NCBI GenBank assembly: GCA_021784575.1 | Contig: JAJYHX010000001.1 | Span: 477,917-539,994, forward strand | Origin: Nitrospirota bacterium | GTDB lineage: Bacteria > Nitrospirota > JACRHJ01 | Length of the DNA: 62,078 bases | Direction of reading: 5' to 3' | Shown here: positions 17,989-26,946 of the stretch, in pieces | Numbering within the stretch: position 1 is the first letter of the stretch | Layout: every line of letters begins with the position of its first letter | The notes under the pieces: model-generated | Database searches by the model: none | The model's input: the letters and a program-made list of their open reading frames with translations, nothing else | What the model was told of the DNA's origin: nothing | Translations under genes and position numbers: made by a program

Positions 17989-19758
17989 TTATGTTAACAC
18001 GTCCAGCTTAATGTGCAATTCCTTTAACTGGGCCTTGTCAACATCGGACGGCGCATCGGTCATAAGATCCGTCGCCTTCTGCGTCTTCGGGAACGCTATG
18101 ACATCGCGGATGGAGTCCGCGCCCGTGAGTATCATGGAGAGCCTGTCCAGTCCAAAAGCAATTCCGCCATGCGGTGGCGCTCCGTATTCCAGCGCTTCAA
18201 GCAGGAATCCGAATCTCTCTTTAGCCCGTGTCTCGTCTATCCCAAGCGCTGTGAACATTGCCGACTGAACAGCCATCCTGTGTATACGGATGCTTCCGCC
18301 GCCAACCTCGCTTCCGTTCAGAACGAGGTCATACGCCCGCGCCCTTACGCCTTCCGGGTTGCTCGTTAGAAGCGGCACGTCCTCCGGCCTCGGCGCGGTG
18401 AACGGGTGATGCATCGCCTCCCATCGTTTCTCGTCCTCGTTGTACTCGAACTGCGGGAAGTCCGTAACCCATAGGAAATTGAACTTCGTGTCGTCTATCA
18501 ATCCAAGCCTCTTCGCCACTTCGAGCCTGAGCCTGCCAAGTACGTCGTCCGCGACTTTCTTTTTGTCCGCGACGAACACCAGCAGGTCGCCCTCTTCCGC
18601 ATCAAGAACTTTTGATATATCAGAGAGCGTTGATTCGTCGAAGAACTTCTTTATTGGCGACTCTATCCCCTGTGCCGTCACCTTCATCCATGCCAGCCCC
18701 TTCGCCCCGAAGGATATTGCGGTATTTGTAAGGTCTTCGATTTCCTTCCTTGACATAGAGGCCAGGCCCTTGGCATTCATACCCTTCACTACTCCGCCGG
18801 AAACCAGTGTGTTTTTCATTACTTGGAACTCCGTCGTTTTCACGATTTCGGATAAATTTTTAAGCTCCAGCGCAAAGCGTGTGTCCGGCTTGTCGGAGCC
18901 GTATCTCTCCATCGCGTCGGCGTAGCTCATGCGCGGGAACGGTATCGGCAAATCGACGCCTTTTATTTCGCGGAATATGTCCTTCATCATGTGTTCGATA
19001 AGAAAATATATATCCTCTTCGTCTATGAACGACATTTCCATGTCTATCTGCGTAAACTCCGGCTGACGGTCTGCCCTCAGGTCTTCGTCGCGGAAACACT
19101 TTACAATCTGGTAATACTTTTCAAACCCGGAGACCATCAGTATCTGTTTGAAAAGCTGCGGCGATTGCGGGAGCGCGTAGAATTTCCCGGCATTCACTCT
19201 CGACGGGACGAGATAGTCCCGCGCGCCTTCCGGTGTGCTTTTGGTAAGCATCGGCGTCTCGACTTCTATAAACGCCTCTTTGTCCAAAAAACTCCTGACT
19301 ATCGAGCATATCCTGTGCCGCGCCATGAGGGATTTTAAAAGTGGCCTTCGGCGCAGATCGAGATAACGGTACTTGAGCCGGAGCGCCTCGGATGCGTCGG
19401 TGTCGTCCGTCAGCGGAAACGGCGGAGTCTTGGATGTGTTAAGTATCTCGATTTCGTTTATATATACCTCAATATCTCCCGTAGGAAGCTCCGGGTTCGC
19501 CGTCCCTTCGGGCCTTAAATATACCTTGCCCTTTACGGCAACAACATATTCCGAGCGCACCTTGTCGGCAATGGCAAGCGCGTCCTTGTCCGTATCCGCG
19601 CTGAAGGCAATCTGCGTAATGCCCGCCCTGTCGCGCAAGTCTATGAATATAAGCCCGCCGTGGTCGCGCCGTGTATCAACCCATCCGGCGAGGACGACTT
19701 CTTTACCCGCGTCAGATGCGCGTAGGCTCCCGCAGTCGTGCGTGCGTTTCAAGTTCAA
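17989..19758 (-). CDS. aspS: Aspartyl-tRNA synthetase (bacterial type)
   Basis: A 589-residue class II synthetase of bacterial length. The N-terminal OB fold ([26 protein letters not shown] split as [14 protein letters not shown]), motif 2 region ([18 protein letters not shown]), the GAD insertion domain (about 290-420) and motif 3 ([13 protein letters not shown]) are all visible. The start is TTG at 19758, with AGGGAG 7 nt upstream. I cannot tell from the sequence whether it also charges tRNA-Asn. A palindromic element (19780-19840) separates it from the upstream rluB-type gene. Confidence 0.96.
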   Translation of the reverse strand: MNLKRTHDCGSLRASDAGKEVVLAGWVDTRRDHGGLIFIDLRDRAGITQIAFSADTDKDALAIADKVRSEYVVAVKGKVYLRPEGTANPELPTGDIEVYINEIEILNTSKTPPFPLTDDTDASEALRLKYRYLDLRRRPLLKSLMARHRICSIVRSFLDKEAFIEVETPMLTKSTPEGARDYLVPSRVNAGKFYALPQSPQLFKQILMVSGFEKYYQIVKCFRDEDLRADRQPEFTQIDMEMSFIDEEDIYFLIEHMMKDIFREIKGVDLPIPFPRMSYADAMERYGSDKPDTRFALELKNLSEIVKTTEFQVMKNTLVSGGVVKGMNAKGLASMSRKEIEDLTNTAISFGAKGLAWMKVTAQGIESPIKKFFDESTLSDISKVLDAEEGDLLVFVADKKKVADDVLGRLRLEVAKRLGLIDDTKFNFLWVTDFPQFEYNEDEKRWEAMHHPFTAPRPEDVPLLTSNPEGVRARAYDLVLNGSEVGGGSIRIHRMAVQSAMFTALGIDETRAKERFGFLLEALEYGAPPHGGIAFGLDRLSMILTGADSIRDVIAFPKTQKATDLMTDAPSDVDKAQLKELHIKLDVLT

Positions 19759-19779
19759 TATTCGCTCCCTATTATTTTC

Positions 19780-19840
19780 ATAACTCCCCCGGCTTCGCCT
19801 CCCCCTCTTAGCTTAAGAGGGGGACAGGAGTGGGCGCTAC
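19780..19840 (+). repeat. Dispersed palindromic element type A, copy 1
   Basis: Runs from ATAACTCCCCC to GGGCGCTAC, with an inner hairpin CCCCCTCTTA-GCT-TAAGAGGGGG. It lies between the aspS start and the end of the pseudouridine synthase gene. It is one of six copies in this window. Confidence 0.8.
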
Positions 19841-19851
19841 TTTATGATAAA

Positions 19852-20631
19852 TCACCCCGCCGCCCTTTGCTTATCCGGCTCTTTCCCCGCCGCCTTAAGC
19901 AGCGCCCGCACTTCCGAAGGCGTAAGCTCACGGTATCCGCCGGGCGGAAGCGCACCCATGCTCACCGGTCCGACTTTTGTCCGTTTCAGTTTCTGCACCG
20001 GGTGGCCGAGGGCCTCGCACATGCGTCGCACCTGGCGGTTCCTGCCCTCGTGTATCGTAATCTCTATCCAGGAATTCGCCTCCGCGAGCTTCCTCTTCCG
20101 TACCTTCGCCGGGGCCGTAATGCCGTCCGAAAGCCTCACGCCGCCTGCCAGCCGATTAAATTCCGCATCGCCCATCACGCCCTTGACTTTCACCTCGTAT
20201 GTCTTCTGCACCTCTTTCGACGGGTGCATTACAGCGTTGGCAAAATCACCGTCGTTCGTAAGGATAAGCATCCCCTCGGAGTCGTAGTCCAGCCTGCCCA
20301 CGGGATATACGCGCGCGCCGCCCGTCGATCGGTCTCCGGCGGATAGGCCCCGGCCAAGGAGTTCCATCACGGTTTTCCGCCCCTGCGGGTCTTTTGTGGT
20401 GGTGACATACCCTTTCGGCTTGTTTAAAAGCAGATATATTTTTCTGCCGGATTCCCGGCCCACCACGCGGTTTCCGACCTTTATGACGTCCTTCCCGATG
20501 TCCGCCTTCTGGCCGAGCTCGCTTACAATGCGCCCGTTTACGCGCACCTTGCCCTCAAGGATAAGCTCTTCTGCCTCCCTTCGGGAGCAGACGCCTGCGG
20601 CGGACAGAATCTTTTGGATGCGTTCCAACAA
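19852..20631 (-). CDS. rluB: RsuA/RluB-family pseudouridine synthase
   Basis: A 259-residue enzyme with an N-terminal S4 RNA-binding domain (about 1-60: RIQKILSAAGVCSRREAEELI) and the catalytic domain with GRLDYDSEGMLILTND, whose Asp is the nucleophile. Other motifs are LLNKPKGYVTT and EGRNRQVRRMCEALGHPV. Length and S4 domain fit RluB, which modifies 23S rRNA U2605 in E. coli, but RsuA or RluE-like specificity cannot be excluded. The start codon is TTG at 20631 with AGGT upstream. Confidence 0.85.
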   Translation of the reverse strand: MLERIQKILSAAGVCSRREAEELILEGKVRVNGRIVSELGQKADIGKDVIKVGNRVVGRESGRKIYLLLNKPKGYVTTTKDPQGRKTVMELLGRGLSAGDRSTGGARVYPVGRLDYDSEGMLILTNDGDFANAVMHPSKEVQKTYEVKVKGVMGDAEFNRLAGGVRLSDGITAPAKVRKRKLAEANSWIEITIHEGRNRQVRRMCEALGHPVQKLKRTKVGPVSMGALPPGGYRELTPSEVRALLKAAGKEPDKQRAAG

Positions 20632-20650
20632 GTTTTACCTATTCCTTCAA

Positions 20651-20688
20651 CCCCCTTTAGAATAAGAGGGTGAGCGAGGTGGCGTTAT
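20651..20688 (+). repeat. Dispersed palindromic element type A, copy 2 (degenerate)
   Basis: CCCCCTTTAGAATAAGAGGG is followed by TGAGCGAGGTGGCGTTAT. The left outer arm is missing. It lies between guaB and the pseudouridine synthase gene. Confidence 0.65.
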
Positions 20689-20715
20689 GAGAGACGCTGG
20701 GTTCCTGATTAAACC

Positions 20716-22200
<1,485 letters not shown>

Positions 22201-22226
22201 CTATCGCATTTTTTATGGAATTAGGA

Positions 22227-22255
22227 AATTTACCACAAAAAATATGCGTATGCAA
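22227..22255 (-). promoter_or_regulatory. guaB promoter
   Basis: On the minus strand TTGCAT (22255-22250) and TAAATT (22232-22227) are 17 nt apart, giving a leader of about 40 nt. The -35 abuts the T-tract of the terminator at 22257-22281. Confidence 0.6.
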
Positions 22256-22256
22256 T

Positions 22257-22281
22257 AAAAAAGCCCCGGACAGGCCGGGGC
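22257..22281 (-). terminator. Rho-independent terminator after the DUF2795 gene
   Basis: On the minus strand the stem GCCCCGG / CCGGGGC with a 5-nt loop is followed by TTTTTT. It is about 50 nt past the stop of the gene at 22334-22579. Confidence 0.85.
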
Positions 22282-22301
22282 GGGAAATGACGAACAAGGG
22301 C

Positions 22302-22325
22302 GGGCGCGATTAGTTGCGCCCCTGC
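22302..22325 (+). repeat. Short dispersed hairpin, type E (GGGCGC...GCGCCCC)
   Basis: GGGCGCGATTAGTTGCGCCC forms a 6-bp stem. A near-identical copy is at 44290 and a variant with GGGCCG/CGGCCC arms is at 24983. All end in CCCC(T)-rich sequence. Confidence 0.55.
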
Positions 22326-22333
22326 ACGAAAAC

Positions 22334-22579
22334 TTACGCCGCCAGCTTCTCTCTCGCCTGCTCATAGCTCTTCATAACGTCGGCCATGTTCGCGTATTGC
22401 CTGTTCGGCATGTTCTGGAGCAGGTTTATCACCGTCTGGTTCGCGTTGTTCTGCCTTGCCTGTTTTATCAGGTCGTTCCTGTTGCAGGGGAAACGGCATC
22501 CCTTCAGGTGCTGCGTGATATTGGCCGGAGGCTGGCCTGTCGTCCTGCCATGACCACCCTGTTCATCCTGTTTCGGCAT
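22334..22579 (-). CDS. DUF2795 small protein
   Basis: An 81-residue protein. After an N-terminal Gly/Gln-rich tail, residues 23-75 match the DUF2795 pattern: a hydrophobic start, C-N-R-N-D-L-I-K-Q-A-R, then N-Q-T-V-I-N-L-L-Q-N-M-P-N-R-Q-Y and N-M-A-D-V. The family has no established biochemical function. The start is well supported by GGGAGGTGA 5 nt upstream. It has its own promoter (22673-22701) with a GC-rich leader of about 85 nt, and its own terminator, so it is a single-gene unit. Confidence 0.8.
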   Translation of the reverse strand: MPKQDEQGGHGRTTGQPPANITQHLKGCRFPCNRNDLIKQARQNNANQTVINLLQNMPNRQYANMADVMKSYEQAREKLAA

Positions 22580-22672
22580 GTTTCACCTCCCGATAATAAT
22601 ACGGCCGGCGGCCCCGGCGCTCCTCTAAAGAGCCGCCCCGCGTCACCCGGCCCTTGACGGATTACGCTCCAA

Positions 22673-22701
22673 ATTATAGCAACCGGGCGGGGATTCCGCA
22701 A
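22673..22701 (-). promoter_or_regulatory. Promoter of the DUF2795 gene
   Basis: On the minus strand TTGCGG (22701-22696) and TATAAT (22678-22673) are 17 nt apart. Confidence 0.65.
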
Positions 22702-22733
22702 CCAGGCCCCCGCAACATAACGCCCGTTTTTTA

Positions 22734-22762
22734 TTGACTTCACGCCCCGGCCAAGATATATT
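22734..22762 (+). promoter_or_regulatory. Promoter of the isocitrate dehydrogenase gene
   Basis: TTGACT (22734-22739) and TATATT (22757-22762) are separated by 17 nt. Transcription would begin near 22769, so the palindromic element at 22783-22837 lies in the 5' leader. Confidence 0.8.
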
Positions 22763-22782
22763 TTCACTTTTAAATCATTATC

Positions 22783-22837
22783 ATAACTCCCCCGTCCCCC
22801 TCTTAGTCTTAAGAGGGGGGATAAAAGGGGGCGTTAC
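22783..22837 (+). repeat. Dispersed palindromic element type A, copy 3
   Basis: Complete copy: ATAACTCCCCC at the left end, inner hairpin CCCCCTCTTA-GTCT-TAAGAGGGGGG, and GGGGGCGTTAC at the right end. It sits in the leader of the isocitrate dehydrogenase gene, ending 19 nt before the ATG. Confidence 0.85.
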
Positions 22838-22856
22838 TTAAAAAAGGAGATACTTA

Positions 22857-23939
22857 ATGGCATACCGCGTTACCTTTATCCCCGGCGACGGCACCGGGCC
22901 TGAGATTGCCGAGGCGACGAGGAGAGTCCTCGAAGCCACCGGCGTGAAGTTCGACTGGGACGTCCAGGAGGCGGGCATCGACGTCTTCGAGAAGGAAGGG
23001 ACGCCGCTCCCCGACAGGGTCGTCGAATCCCTGATAAAGAACAAGGTCGGCATAAAAGGCCCCGTTACCACACCCGTCGGGACGGGTTTCCGGAGTGTCA
23101 ACGTAACGCTTCGGCAGAAGCTCGACCTGTACTGCTGCCTGCGGCCATGCAGGACGTACGAGGGCGTCCGCTCGCGTTACGACAACATCGACCTCGTCAT
23201 CGTAAGGGAGAACACGGAAGACCTCTACGCCGGGATAGAATACGAGAAGGGCTCCGACGGCGCAAGGGCGATAATCGACACCGTTAAGGCGCACGGCGGG
23301 CGCGAGATAAGGCCGGATTCCGGCATCAGCATAAAGCCCATATCCGTCGCGGGAACGGAGCGGATTGTAAGATTTGCGTTCGATTACGCCAGAAAGAGCG
23401 GGCGCAAGAAAGTCACGTCCGTGCACAAGGCCAACATAATGAAGTTCTCCGACGGCCTGTGGCTGGAGGTCTCGCGCGAGGTGGCGAAGGACTTCCCGGA
23501 CATAGAGTTCGAGGACAGGATTGTAGACAACATGTGCATGCAGCTCGTCCAGAAGCCGGAGCTCTACGACGTCATCGTCCTGCCGAACCTCTACGGCGAC
23601 ATCCTCTCGGACCTCTGCGCAGGGCTTATCGGCGGCCTGGGCGTGGCGCCCGGGGCGAACATCGGGACGATTGGCGCGCTCTTCGAGCCGACACACGGCT
23701 CCGCGCCGAAGTATAAGGGCCTAAACAAGGTCAATCCCGTCGCCATGATGCTCTCCGGCGTGATGATGCTGGAATACCTGGGCGAACGGGACGCGGCTTC
23801 GAGGATGCAGACGGCCATTGCCGAAATCATCCGCGAGGGCAGGGACGTTACCTACGACCTGAAGCCCCGCCCCGACGACCCGACCGCCGTCGGCACCTCC
23901 CAGATGGCGGATGCGATAATTAAGAAGATGAAGGGATAA
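22857..23939 (+). CDS. NAD-dependent isocitrate dehydrogenase-type decarboxylating dehydrogenase
   Basis: A 360-residue member of the isocitrate/isopropylmalate dehydrogenase family. It has [10 protein letters not shown] at the N-terminus, substrate-binding [22 protein letters not shown], the catalytic K in [12 protein letters not shown], metal-binding Asp residues in [11 protein letters not shown] and the cofactor region [11 protein letters not shown]. The S-x-N-x-x-L-R pattern favours isocitrate over isopropylmalate. Length (about 360) and lack of NADP-specific features suggest an NAD enzyme; homoisocitrate dehydrogenase is the main alternative. A strong AAAGGAG site precedes the ATG. A terminator follows at 23988. 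Confidence 0.88.
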   Translation: MAYRVTFIPGDGTGPEIAEATRRVLEATGVKFDWDVQEAGIDVFEKEGTPLPDRVVESLIKNKVGIKGPVTTPVGTGFRSVNVTLRQKLDLYCCLRPCRTYEGVRSRYDNIDLVIVRENTEDLYAGIEYEKGSDGARAIIDTVKAHGGREIRPDSGISIKPISVAGTERIVRFAFDYARKSGRKKVTSVHKANIMKFSDGLWLEVSREVAKDFPDIEFEDRIVDNMCMQLVQKPELYDVIVLPNLYGDILSDLCAGLIGGLGVAPGANIGTIGALFEPTHGSAPKYKGLNKVNPVAMMLSGVMMLEYLGERDAASRMQTAIAEIIREGRDVTYDLKPRPDDPTAVGTSQMADAIIKKMKG

Positions 23940-23946
23940 AAAGCTT

Positions 23947-23979
23947 GTCATTCCCGCGCAGACGGGAATCCAGGAATTT
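23947..23979 (+). repeat. Dispersed palindromic repeat, type B, copy 2
   Basis: GTCATTCCCGCGCAGACG followed by GGAATCCAGGAA, with arms TTCCCG / CGGGAA. It closely matches the copy at 9161. Confidence 0.7.
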
Positions 23980-23987
23980 AAATAAAA

Positions 23988-24016
23988 GCCCGCAGCGAAT
24001 GTTGCGGGCTTTTCTT
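23988..24016 (+). terminator. Rho-independent terminator after isocitrate dehydrogenase
   Basis: Stem GCCCGCA / TGCGGGC with an 8-nt loop is followed by TTTTCTTC. An A-rich run on the left (AAAA) may let it work in both directions, also ending the minus-strand gene at 24035. Confidence 0.8.
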
Positions 24017-24034
24017 CTGATAGCAAGGGGAAAA

Positions 24035-24349
24035 TTAATTTAATGCTTTTCTTATCTTATCTATTTTTTCTTGATTAGACTTATGTTGTTCATAAAGGTG
24101 CCAGGTTAAATCGTGTAGTTCCTGGATTATAGCTTTTTGTTCCGCTCTTGTCGCAGTTTGAATAGATTTCAACCTGATTGCTATCATTTTTTTAATACCT
24201 AAAGCGCCTCGTTCTCCGTTACCGTATACTTCACAATAAATGTCCGAATAATTATATTCGGGAAAATTTTCCTTCCATATTTTTGCAATCTGTTTTCCCT
24301 CCTTAGCAAGCATTACCATTTTCTCACTATCTTTCTTGGGAACGGCCAT
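24035..24349 (-). CDS. Hypothetical 104-residue protein
   Basis: A charged, mainly helical protein that I do not recognise. It starts MAVPKKDSEKMVMLAKEGK, has a central segment E-Y-N-Y-S-D-I-Y-C-E-V-Y-G-N-G-E-R, and ends in a long amphipathic helix. The A-K-I-W-K-E-N-F-P-E / I-Y-C-E-V region could be helix-turn-helix-like, but this is weak. AAAGGAGGT lies 6 nt before the ATG, strong support for translation. It is clearly richer in A and T than the genome around it. It lies 87 nt after the small membrane protein gene at 24437-24658 on the same strand, and the two are probably transcribed together. Confidence 0.7.
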   Translation of the reverse strand: MAVPKKDSEKMVMLAKEGKQIAKIWKENFPEYNYSDIYCEVYGNGERGALGIKKMIAIRLKSIQTATRAEQKAIIQELHDLTWHLYEQHKSNQEKIDKIRKALN

Positions 24350-24436
24350 ATCGTACCTCCTTTTTGCAACTCACCAATAAATAAGAATAAAGAAAAGAAA
24401 ACTACATAGAATGCGGTTATAAATTTCCTTACCCGA

Positions 24437-24658
24437 CTATACCACCGCCTCTTCCAGACATGAAATCGCAAAAACAAATAGTTCAAACCCAGCACGATAG
24501 CCAACTTGCTTTAAAAAAATATCAACGGGATTTTTCCCAAACACAAAAAAGCTTGATGACTTATACCAATTAATCATAGGTGGGCGCACTATCCTTAAGC
24601 TTACTAATCCGGCAATCAACATGTAAATGGCAATAATCCAAACAAGCGTATTGCTCAT
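24437..24658 (-). CDS. Small membrane protein, 73 residues, unknown
   Basis: A hydrophobic helix at about residues 4-23 (LVWIIAIYMLIAGLVSL), a short loop with FFVFGKNPVDIFLKQVG, and a second weaker hydrophobic stretch (ELFVFAISC) near the C-terminus. GGAGGT lies 6 nt before the ATG. The gene is AT-rich, and its promoter overlaps that of the divergent ribbon-helix-helix gene. Another frame (24313-24504, from TTG) continues with a further hydrophobic stretch, so a frameshift in an originally longer protein is possible, but no simple one-base shift joins the two frames. Confidence 0.55.
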   Translation of the reverse strand: MSNTLVWIIAIYMLIAGLVSLRIVRPPMINWYKSSSFFVFGKNPVDIFLKQVGYRAGFELFVFAISCLEEAVV

Positions 24659-24702
24659 AAAACACCTCCGCTTTTTTAATAATGAATAAAATTTGATTAC
24701 AA

Positions 24703-24732
24703 AGAATACTATGTATTCGTTGATGTTGTCAA
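24703..24732 (-). promoter_or_regulatory. Promoter of the small membrane protein operon
   Basis: On the minus strand TTGACA (24732-24727) and TATTCT (24708-24703) are 18 nt apart. It overlaps the opposing promoter at 24720-24748 and an inverted repeat at 24704-24718. Confidence 0.55.
24704..24718. promoter_or_regulatory. Operator-like site 1 (GAATAC-TAT-GTATTC)
   Basis: A perfect 6+3+6 inverted repeat covering the -10 region of the minus-strand promoter. A near copy, 12 of 15 bases identical, is at 24733-24747, start-to-start distance 29 bp. Direct repeats of short sites are typical for ribbon-helix-helix repressors, one of which is encoded just downstream. Confidence 0.5.
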
Positions 24733-24748
24733 GAATATAATGTATACA
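24720..24748 (+). promoter_or_regulatory. Promoter of the ribbon-helix-helix gene
   Basis: TTGATG (24720-24725) and TATACA (24743-24748) are separated by 17 nt. A TATAAT at 24736-24741 is an alternative -10. In both cases transcription starts 0-10 nt before the ATG at 24757. Confidence 0.5.
24733..24747. promoter_or_regulatory. Operator-like site 2 (GAATATAATGTATAC)
   Basis: Second copy of the site at 24704. It overlaps the -10 of the plus-strand promoter and the -35 end of the minus-strand promoter, and contains the palindrome TGTATACA just beyond its start. Confidence 0.45.
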
Positions 24749-24756
24749 ATCCTCAT

Positions 24757-24921
24757 ATGAAACAAGAAATCGTTATAACCATCAGAGTAACATCTGAGAT
24801 AAAATCGATTATCCAGAAGCTTGCCGAGAAAGATGACAGAACTATCGCATGGATGGCGAGAAAACTTATCGTCGAGGCCCTTGAAAAGCGACGACTCCTT
24901 AAACCTCAAAAACAATCCTGA
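24757..24921 (+). CDS. Ribbon-helix-helix (CopG/Arc-like) DNA-binding protein, 54 residues
   Basis: A 54-residue basic protein. It begins with a short alternating strand (EIVITIRV), then T-S-E-I-K-S-I-I-Q-K-L-A-E-K, a turn (DDRT), and a second helix I-A-W-M-A-R-K-L-I-V-E-A-L-E-K. This strand-helix-helix layout is that of ribbon-helix-helix repressors such as CopG and antitoxins of that fold. No clear ribosome site is present, and the predicted transcript starts within about 10 nt of the ATG. The gene is AT-rich, divergent from the small membrane protein gene, and its own promoter is covered by repeated operator-like sites, so it probably represses both itself and the divergent genes. Confidence 0.7.
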   Translation: MKQEIVITIRVTSEIKSIIQKLAEKDDRTIAWMARKLIVEALEKRRLLKPQKQS

Positions 24922-24936
24922 TTGTCCCTTTTTGCC

Positions 24937-24966
24937 TTGACACAGTGGCAGTAATGATTAGATAAT
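24937..24966 (+). promoter_or_regulatory. Possible promoter of the CDF-like transporter gene
   Basis: TTGACA (24937-24942) is followed by TAGATA (16-nt spacer) or GATAAT (18-nt spacer). The leader would be about 55 nt and contains the hairpin at 24983. Confidence 0.5.
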
Positions 24967-24982
24967 TCAGAGAGAATAAAAA

Positions 24983-25017
24983 GGGCCGACACGCGCTTCG
25001 CTTGGTACGGCCCCTAC
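24983..25017 (+). repeat. Short dispersed hairpin, type E variant
   Basis: GGGCCG and CGGCCC arms with a 19-nt loop containing ACACGCGCTTCGCTTGGTA, followed by CCTAC. It ends 8 nt before the transporter ATG and could affect translation. Confidence 0.5.
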
Positions 25018-25024
25018 AATTAGG

Positions 25025-25654
25025 ATGAAAGAAAAATACCTTAAACTCGCCTATGCACTTGCGGTAATCACGATAATCTATAACATCGCGGAGGGGATCG
25101 CCTCCGTCTGGCTCGGCTGGGACGGCGGGGCGTTCTCGCTTATCGGCTTCGGGCTGGACTCATTCGTCGAGGTCGTCTCCGCCGCGGGCATCCTGCACAT
25201 GATAAGGAAAAGCCGCCTGCACGAGCAAGGGCGCGACCAGTTCGAGAGGCGCGCGCTGACGATTACCGGCGGCGGGTTCTATATCCTTGCGGCGGGGCTT
25301 GCGGCGACGTCTGCCTACAACTTCTACACGGGCCACAAGCCGGACACCGCATTCTGGGGCATCGTCATCTCCGGGCTTTCCATATCCTCGATGTGGCTCC
25401 TCATGGGGCTTAAGCTGAAGGCCGGGCGCGCGCTCGGCTCGGACGCTATAATTGCGGACGCCGCATGCACGAAGACCTGCCTCTACCTCTCCGTCGTCCT
25501 TCTCGCCGCAAGCCTTGGCTACGAGCTTACGGGATACGGCTGGCTGGATTCACTTGGCGCGTTCGGCATCGCCGTGCTCTCGTTCAAGGAAGGCCGCGAG
25601 GCGTTCGGAAAGGCGAACGGTAAGGCGTGTTCCTGCTGCTGCGGCAAAGGCTGA
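25025..25654 (+). CDS. Cation diffusion facilitator-like membrane transporter
   Basis: A 209-residue protein with about six membrane segments and no large C-terminal domain. The pattern GFGLDSFVEVVSA in helix 2 and DAIIADAACTKTC in helix 5 corresponds to the metal-binding helices of CDF/TMEM163-like transporters, which export divalent cations. The C-terminus ends with a cysteine cluster (CSCCCGKG) that could bind a soft metal. The specific ion cannot be predicted. It stands alone after the AT-rich island, and codon use returns to the GC-rich norm here. Confidence 0.75.
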   Translation: MKEKYLKLAYALAVITIIYNIAEGIASVWLGWDGGAFSLIGFGLDSFVEVVSAAGILHMIRKSRLHEQGRDQFERRALTITGGGFYILAAGLAATSAYNFYTGHKPDTAFWGIVISGLSISSMWLLMGLKLKAGRALGSDAIIADAACTKTCLYLSVVLLAASLGYELTGYGWLDSLGAFGIAVLSFKEGREAFGKANGKACSCCCGKG

Positions 25655-25743
25655 CGGCGGCTCTTTTCCGGGACTTCTTTTGCGGCGGCGAGGGCGGCCT
25701 TTGGACCGGAAAAGTGGCCGGCGGATGCACCCTATAAAATTCT

Positions 25744-25772
25744 TTGACAAACAGAACGGTTCCATTTACAAT
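25744..25772 (+). promoter_or_regulatory. Sigma70-like promoter for the GAF-GGDEF gene
   Basis: TTGACA (25744-25749), exactly 17 nt, TACAAT (25767-25772). Its -10 overlaps an in-frame ATG at 25771, so the next ATG at 25783 is the more likely start, giving a leader of 0-5 nt. Confidence 0.75.
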
Positions 25773-25782
25773 GTCCGAGATT

Positions 25783-26946
25783 ATGAAAATTCATACCCTC
25801 GGCAAAGGCAGGATTGACAAGTTCTTGAGAAGGCTTATGAGCCAGAACGCGCGCGGTTCTGCCCCGAAACTCGACGAGGTATTAAAAGAAATACTCATAA
25901 AAGCAGATGAATTTGTCCCGTCAGAGGCCGGCTCCATACTCCTTGACGACCCTTATATAAAGTCCGAACATATCGACGACCCCTTCAAGAACCAGCTTCA
26001 TTTTGTGGCGTGTTTCGGGCCGGTGGCCGAAAAAGTCCTGGGCATGACCATCCCCGCAACATACGGCATCGCCGGTAAGACATACATCGCCGGACGCCCT
26101 TACATGAACGAAAACGGCAAAAAACACGAAGACTTGCATGATGCGGTAGATAAAAAACTGGCCACGAGTACCCGTTCGATTCTCTGCGTCCCCATCGTGC
26201 TTGGCCGCTCGACTTGCGGGGTCATAGAGCTCATAAACCGGAAGGGCAAAAAGAGCTACAGCAAGGACGAAATGAAACTCCTGGAGATATTCGCCGGCTA
26301 TACCTCCACGCTCATCCAGAACGCCCTTGACGCGAACAGAAACGAGGAGCTAACCAAACGGGACGACCTGACAGGGCTGTTCAACGACCGTTTCTTTCAC
26401 CGTCAGCTATCCGAGGAACTGAAAAAGGCGAAACGCTCCGGCAGGCATATTTCCCTTATATTTCTCGACCTTGACAACTTCAAGCAGGTCAACGACAGCT
26501 ACGGCCATCTTGTCGGGAGCCGCACGCTGGCAGAAGTGGGGCATCTGATACGCGACGCCCTCGAAGGCGAAAACGCAAGCATTGTGCGCTACGGGGGCGA
26601 CGAATTCGCCATAATACTTCCCGGCAGATCCCGCGACGAGGCGTATCTCCTTGCCGAGCGCGTGCGGGGCGTTATCCAGCATGCGGTCTTCCTTAAGGAA
26701 AGAGTGCGCGGCGAACAGCCTTACAACATCGCCGGAGTCATAACGTGCAGCGTCGGCATCTCGTCTTTCTTCGAGGACGGGCTTGAGGGCGGAGCGCTGG
26801 AAGAGGAAAAGATTGCCTTCATACGCCACGCGGACAAGGCGATGTACATCGCAAAGGAAAACGGCAAGAACAATATCAGTTTTGGAGAGAAACAGGGTGG
26901 AAGCGCGGCCGCATCACATCACGCGGCGCGCAGGGCCGACTGGTAA
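25783..26946 (+). CDS. GAF-GGDEF diguanylate cyclase
   Basis: About 387 residues: an N-terminal GAF domain (about 20-185) and a GGDEF domain (about 205-365) with VRYGGDEFAIILPG intact, so it should make cyclic di-GMP from GTP. D-D-L-T-G-L-F-N-D-R begins the cyclase domain. No inhibitory RxxD site is evident at the usual position. The frame is open from TTG 25744, but that codon is the -35 box, and ATG 25771 lies in the -10, so I chose ATG 25783; the transcript would then be nearly leaderless. The 3' end overlaps the convergent Usp gene by 28 nt. Confidence 0.85.
   Translation: MKIHTLGKGRIDKFLRRLMSQNARGSAPKLDEVLKEILIKADEFVPSEAGSILLDDPYIKSEHIDDPFKNQLHFVACFGPVAEKVLGMTIPATYGIAGKTYIAGRPYMNENGKKHEDLHDAVDKKLATSTRSILCVPIVLGRSTCGVIELINRKGKKSYSKDEMKLLEIFAGYTSTLIQNALDANRNEELTKRDDLTGLFNDRFFHRQLSEELKKAKRSGRHISLIFLDLDNFKQVNDSYGHLVGSRTLAEVGHLIRDALEGENASIVRYGGDEFAIILPGRSRDEAYLLAERVRGVIQHAVFLKERVRGEQPYNIAGVITCSVGISSFFEDGLEGGALEEEKIAFIRHADKAMYIAKENGKNNISFGEKQGGSAAASHHAARRADW

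Noticed and set aside
24313-24504. 63-codon minus-strand frame with a hydrophobic stretch
   Set aside because: It starts at TTG without a ribosome site and overlaps two better-supported genes. A one-base shift does not join it to the 73-residue protein, so a frameshift is not shown.
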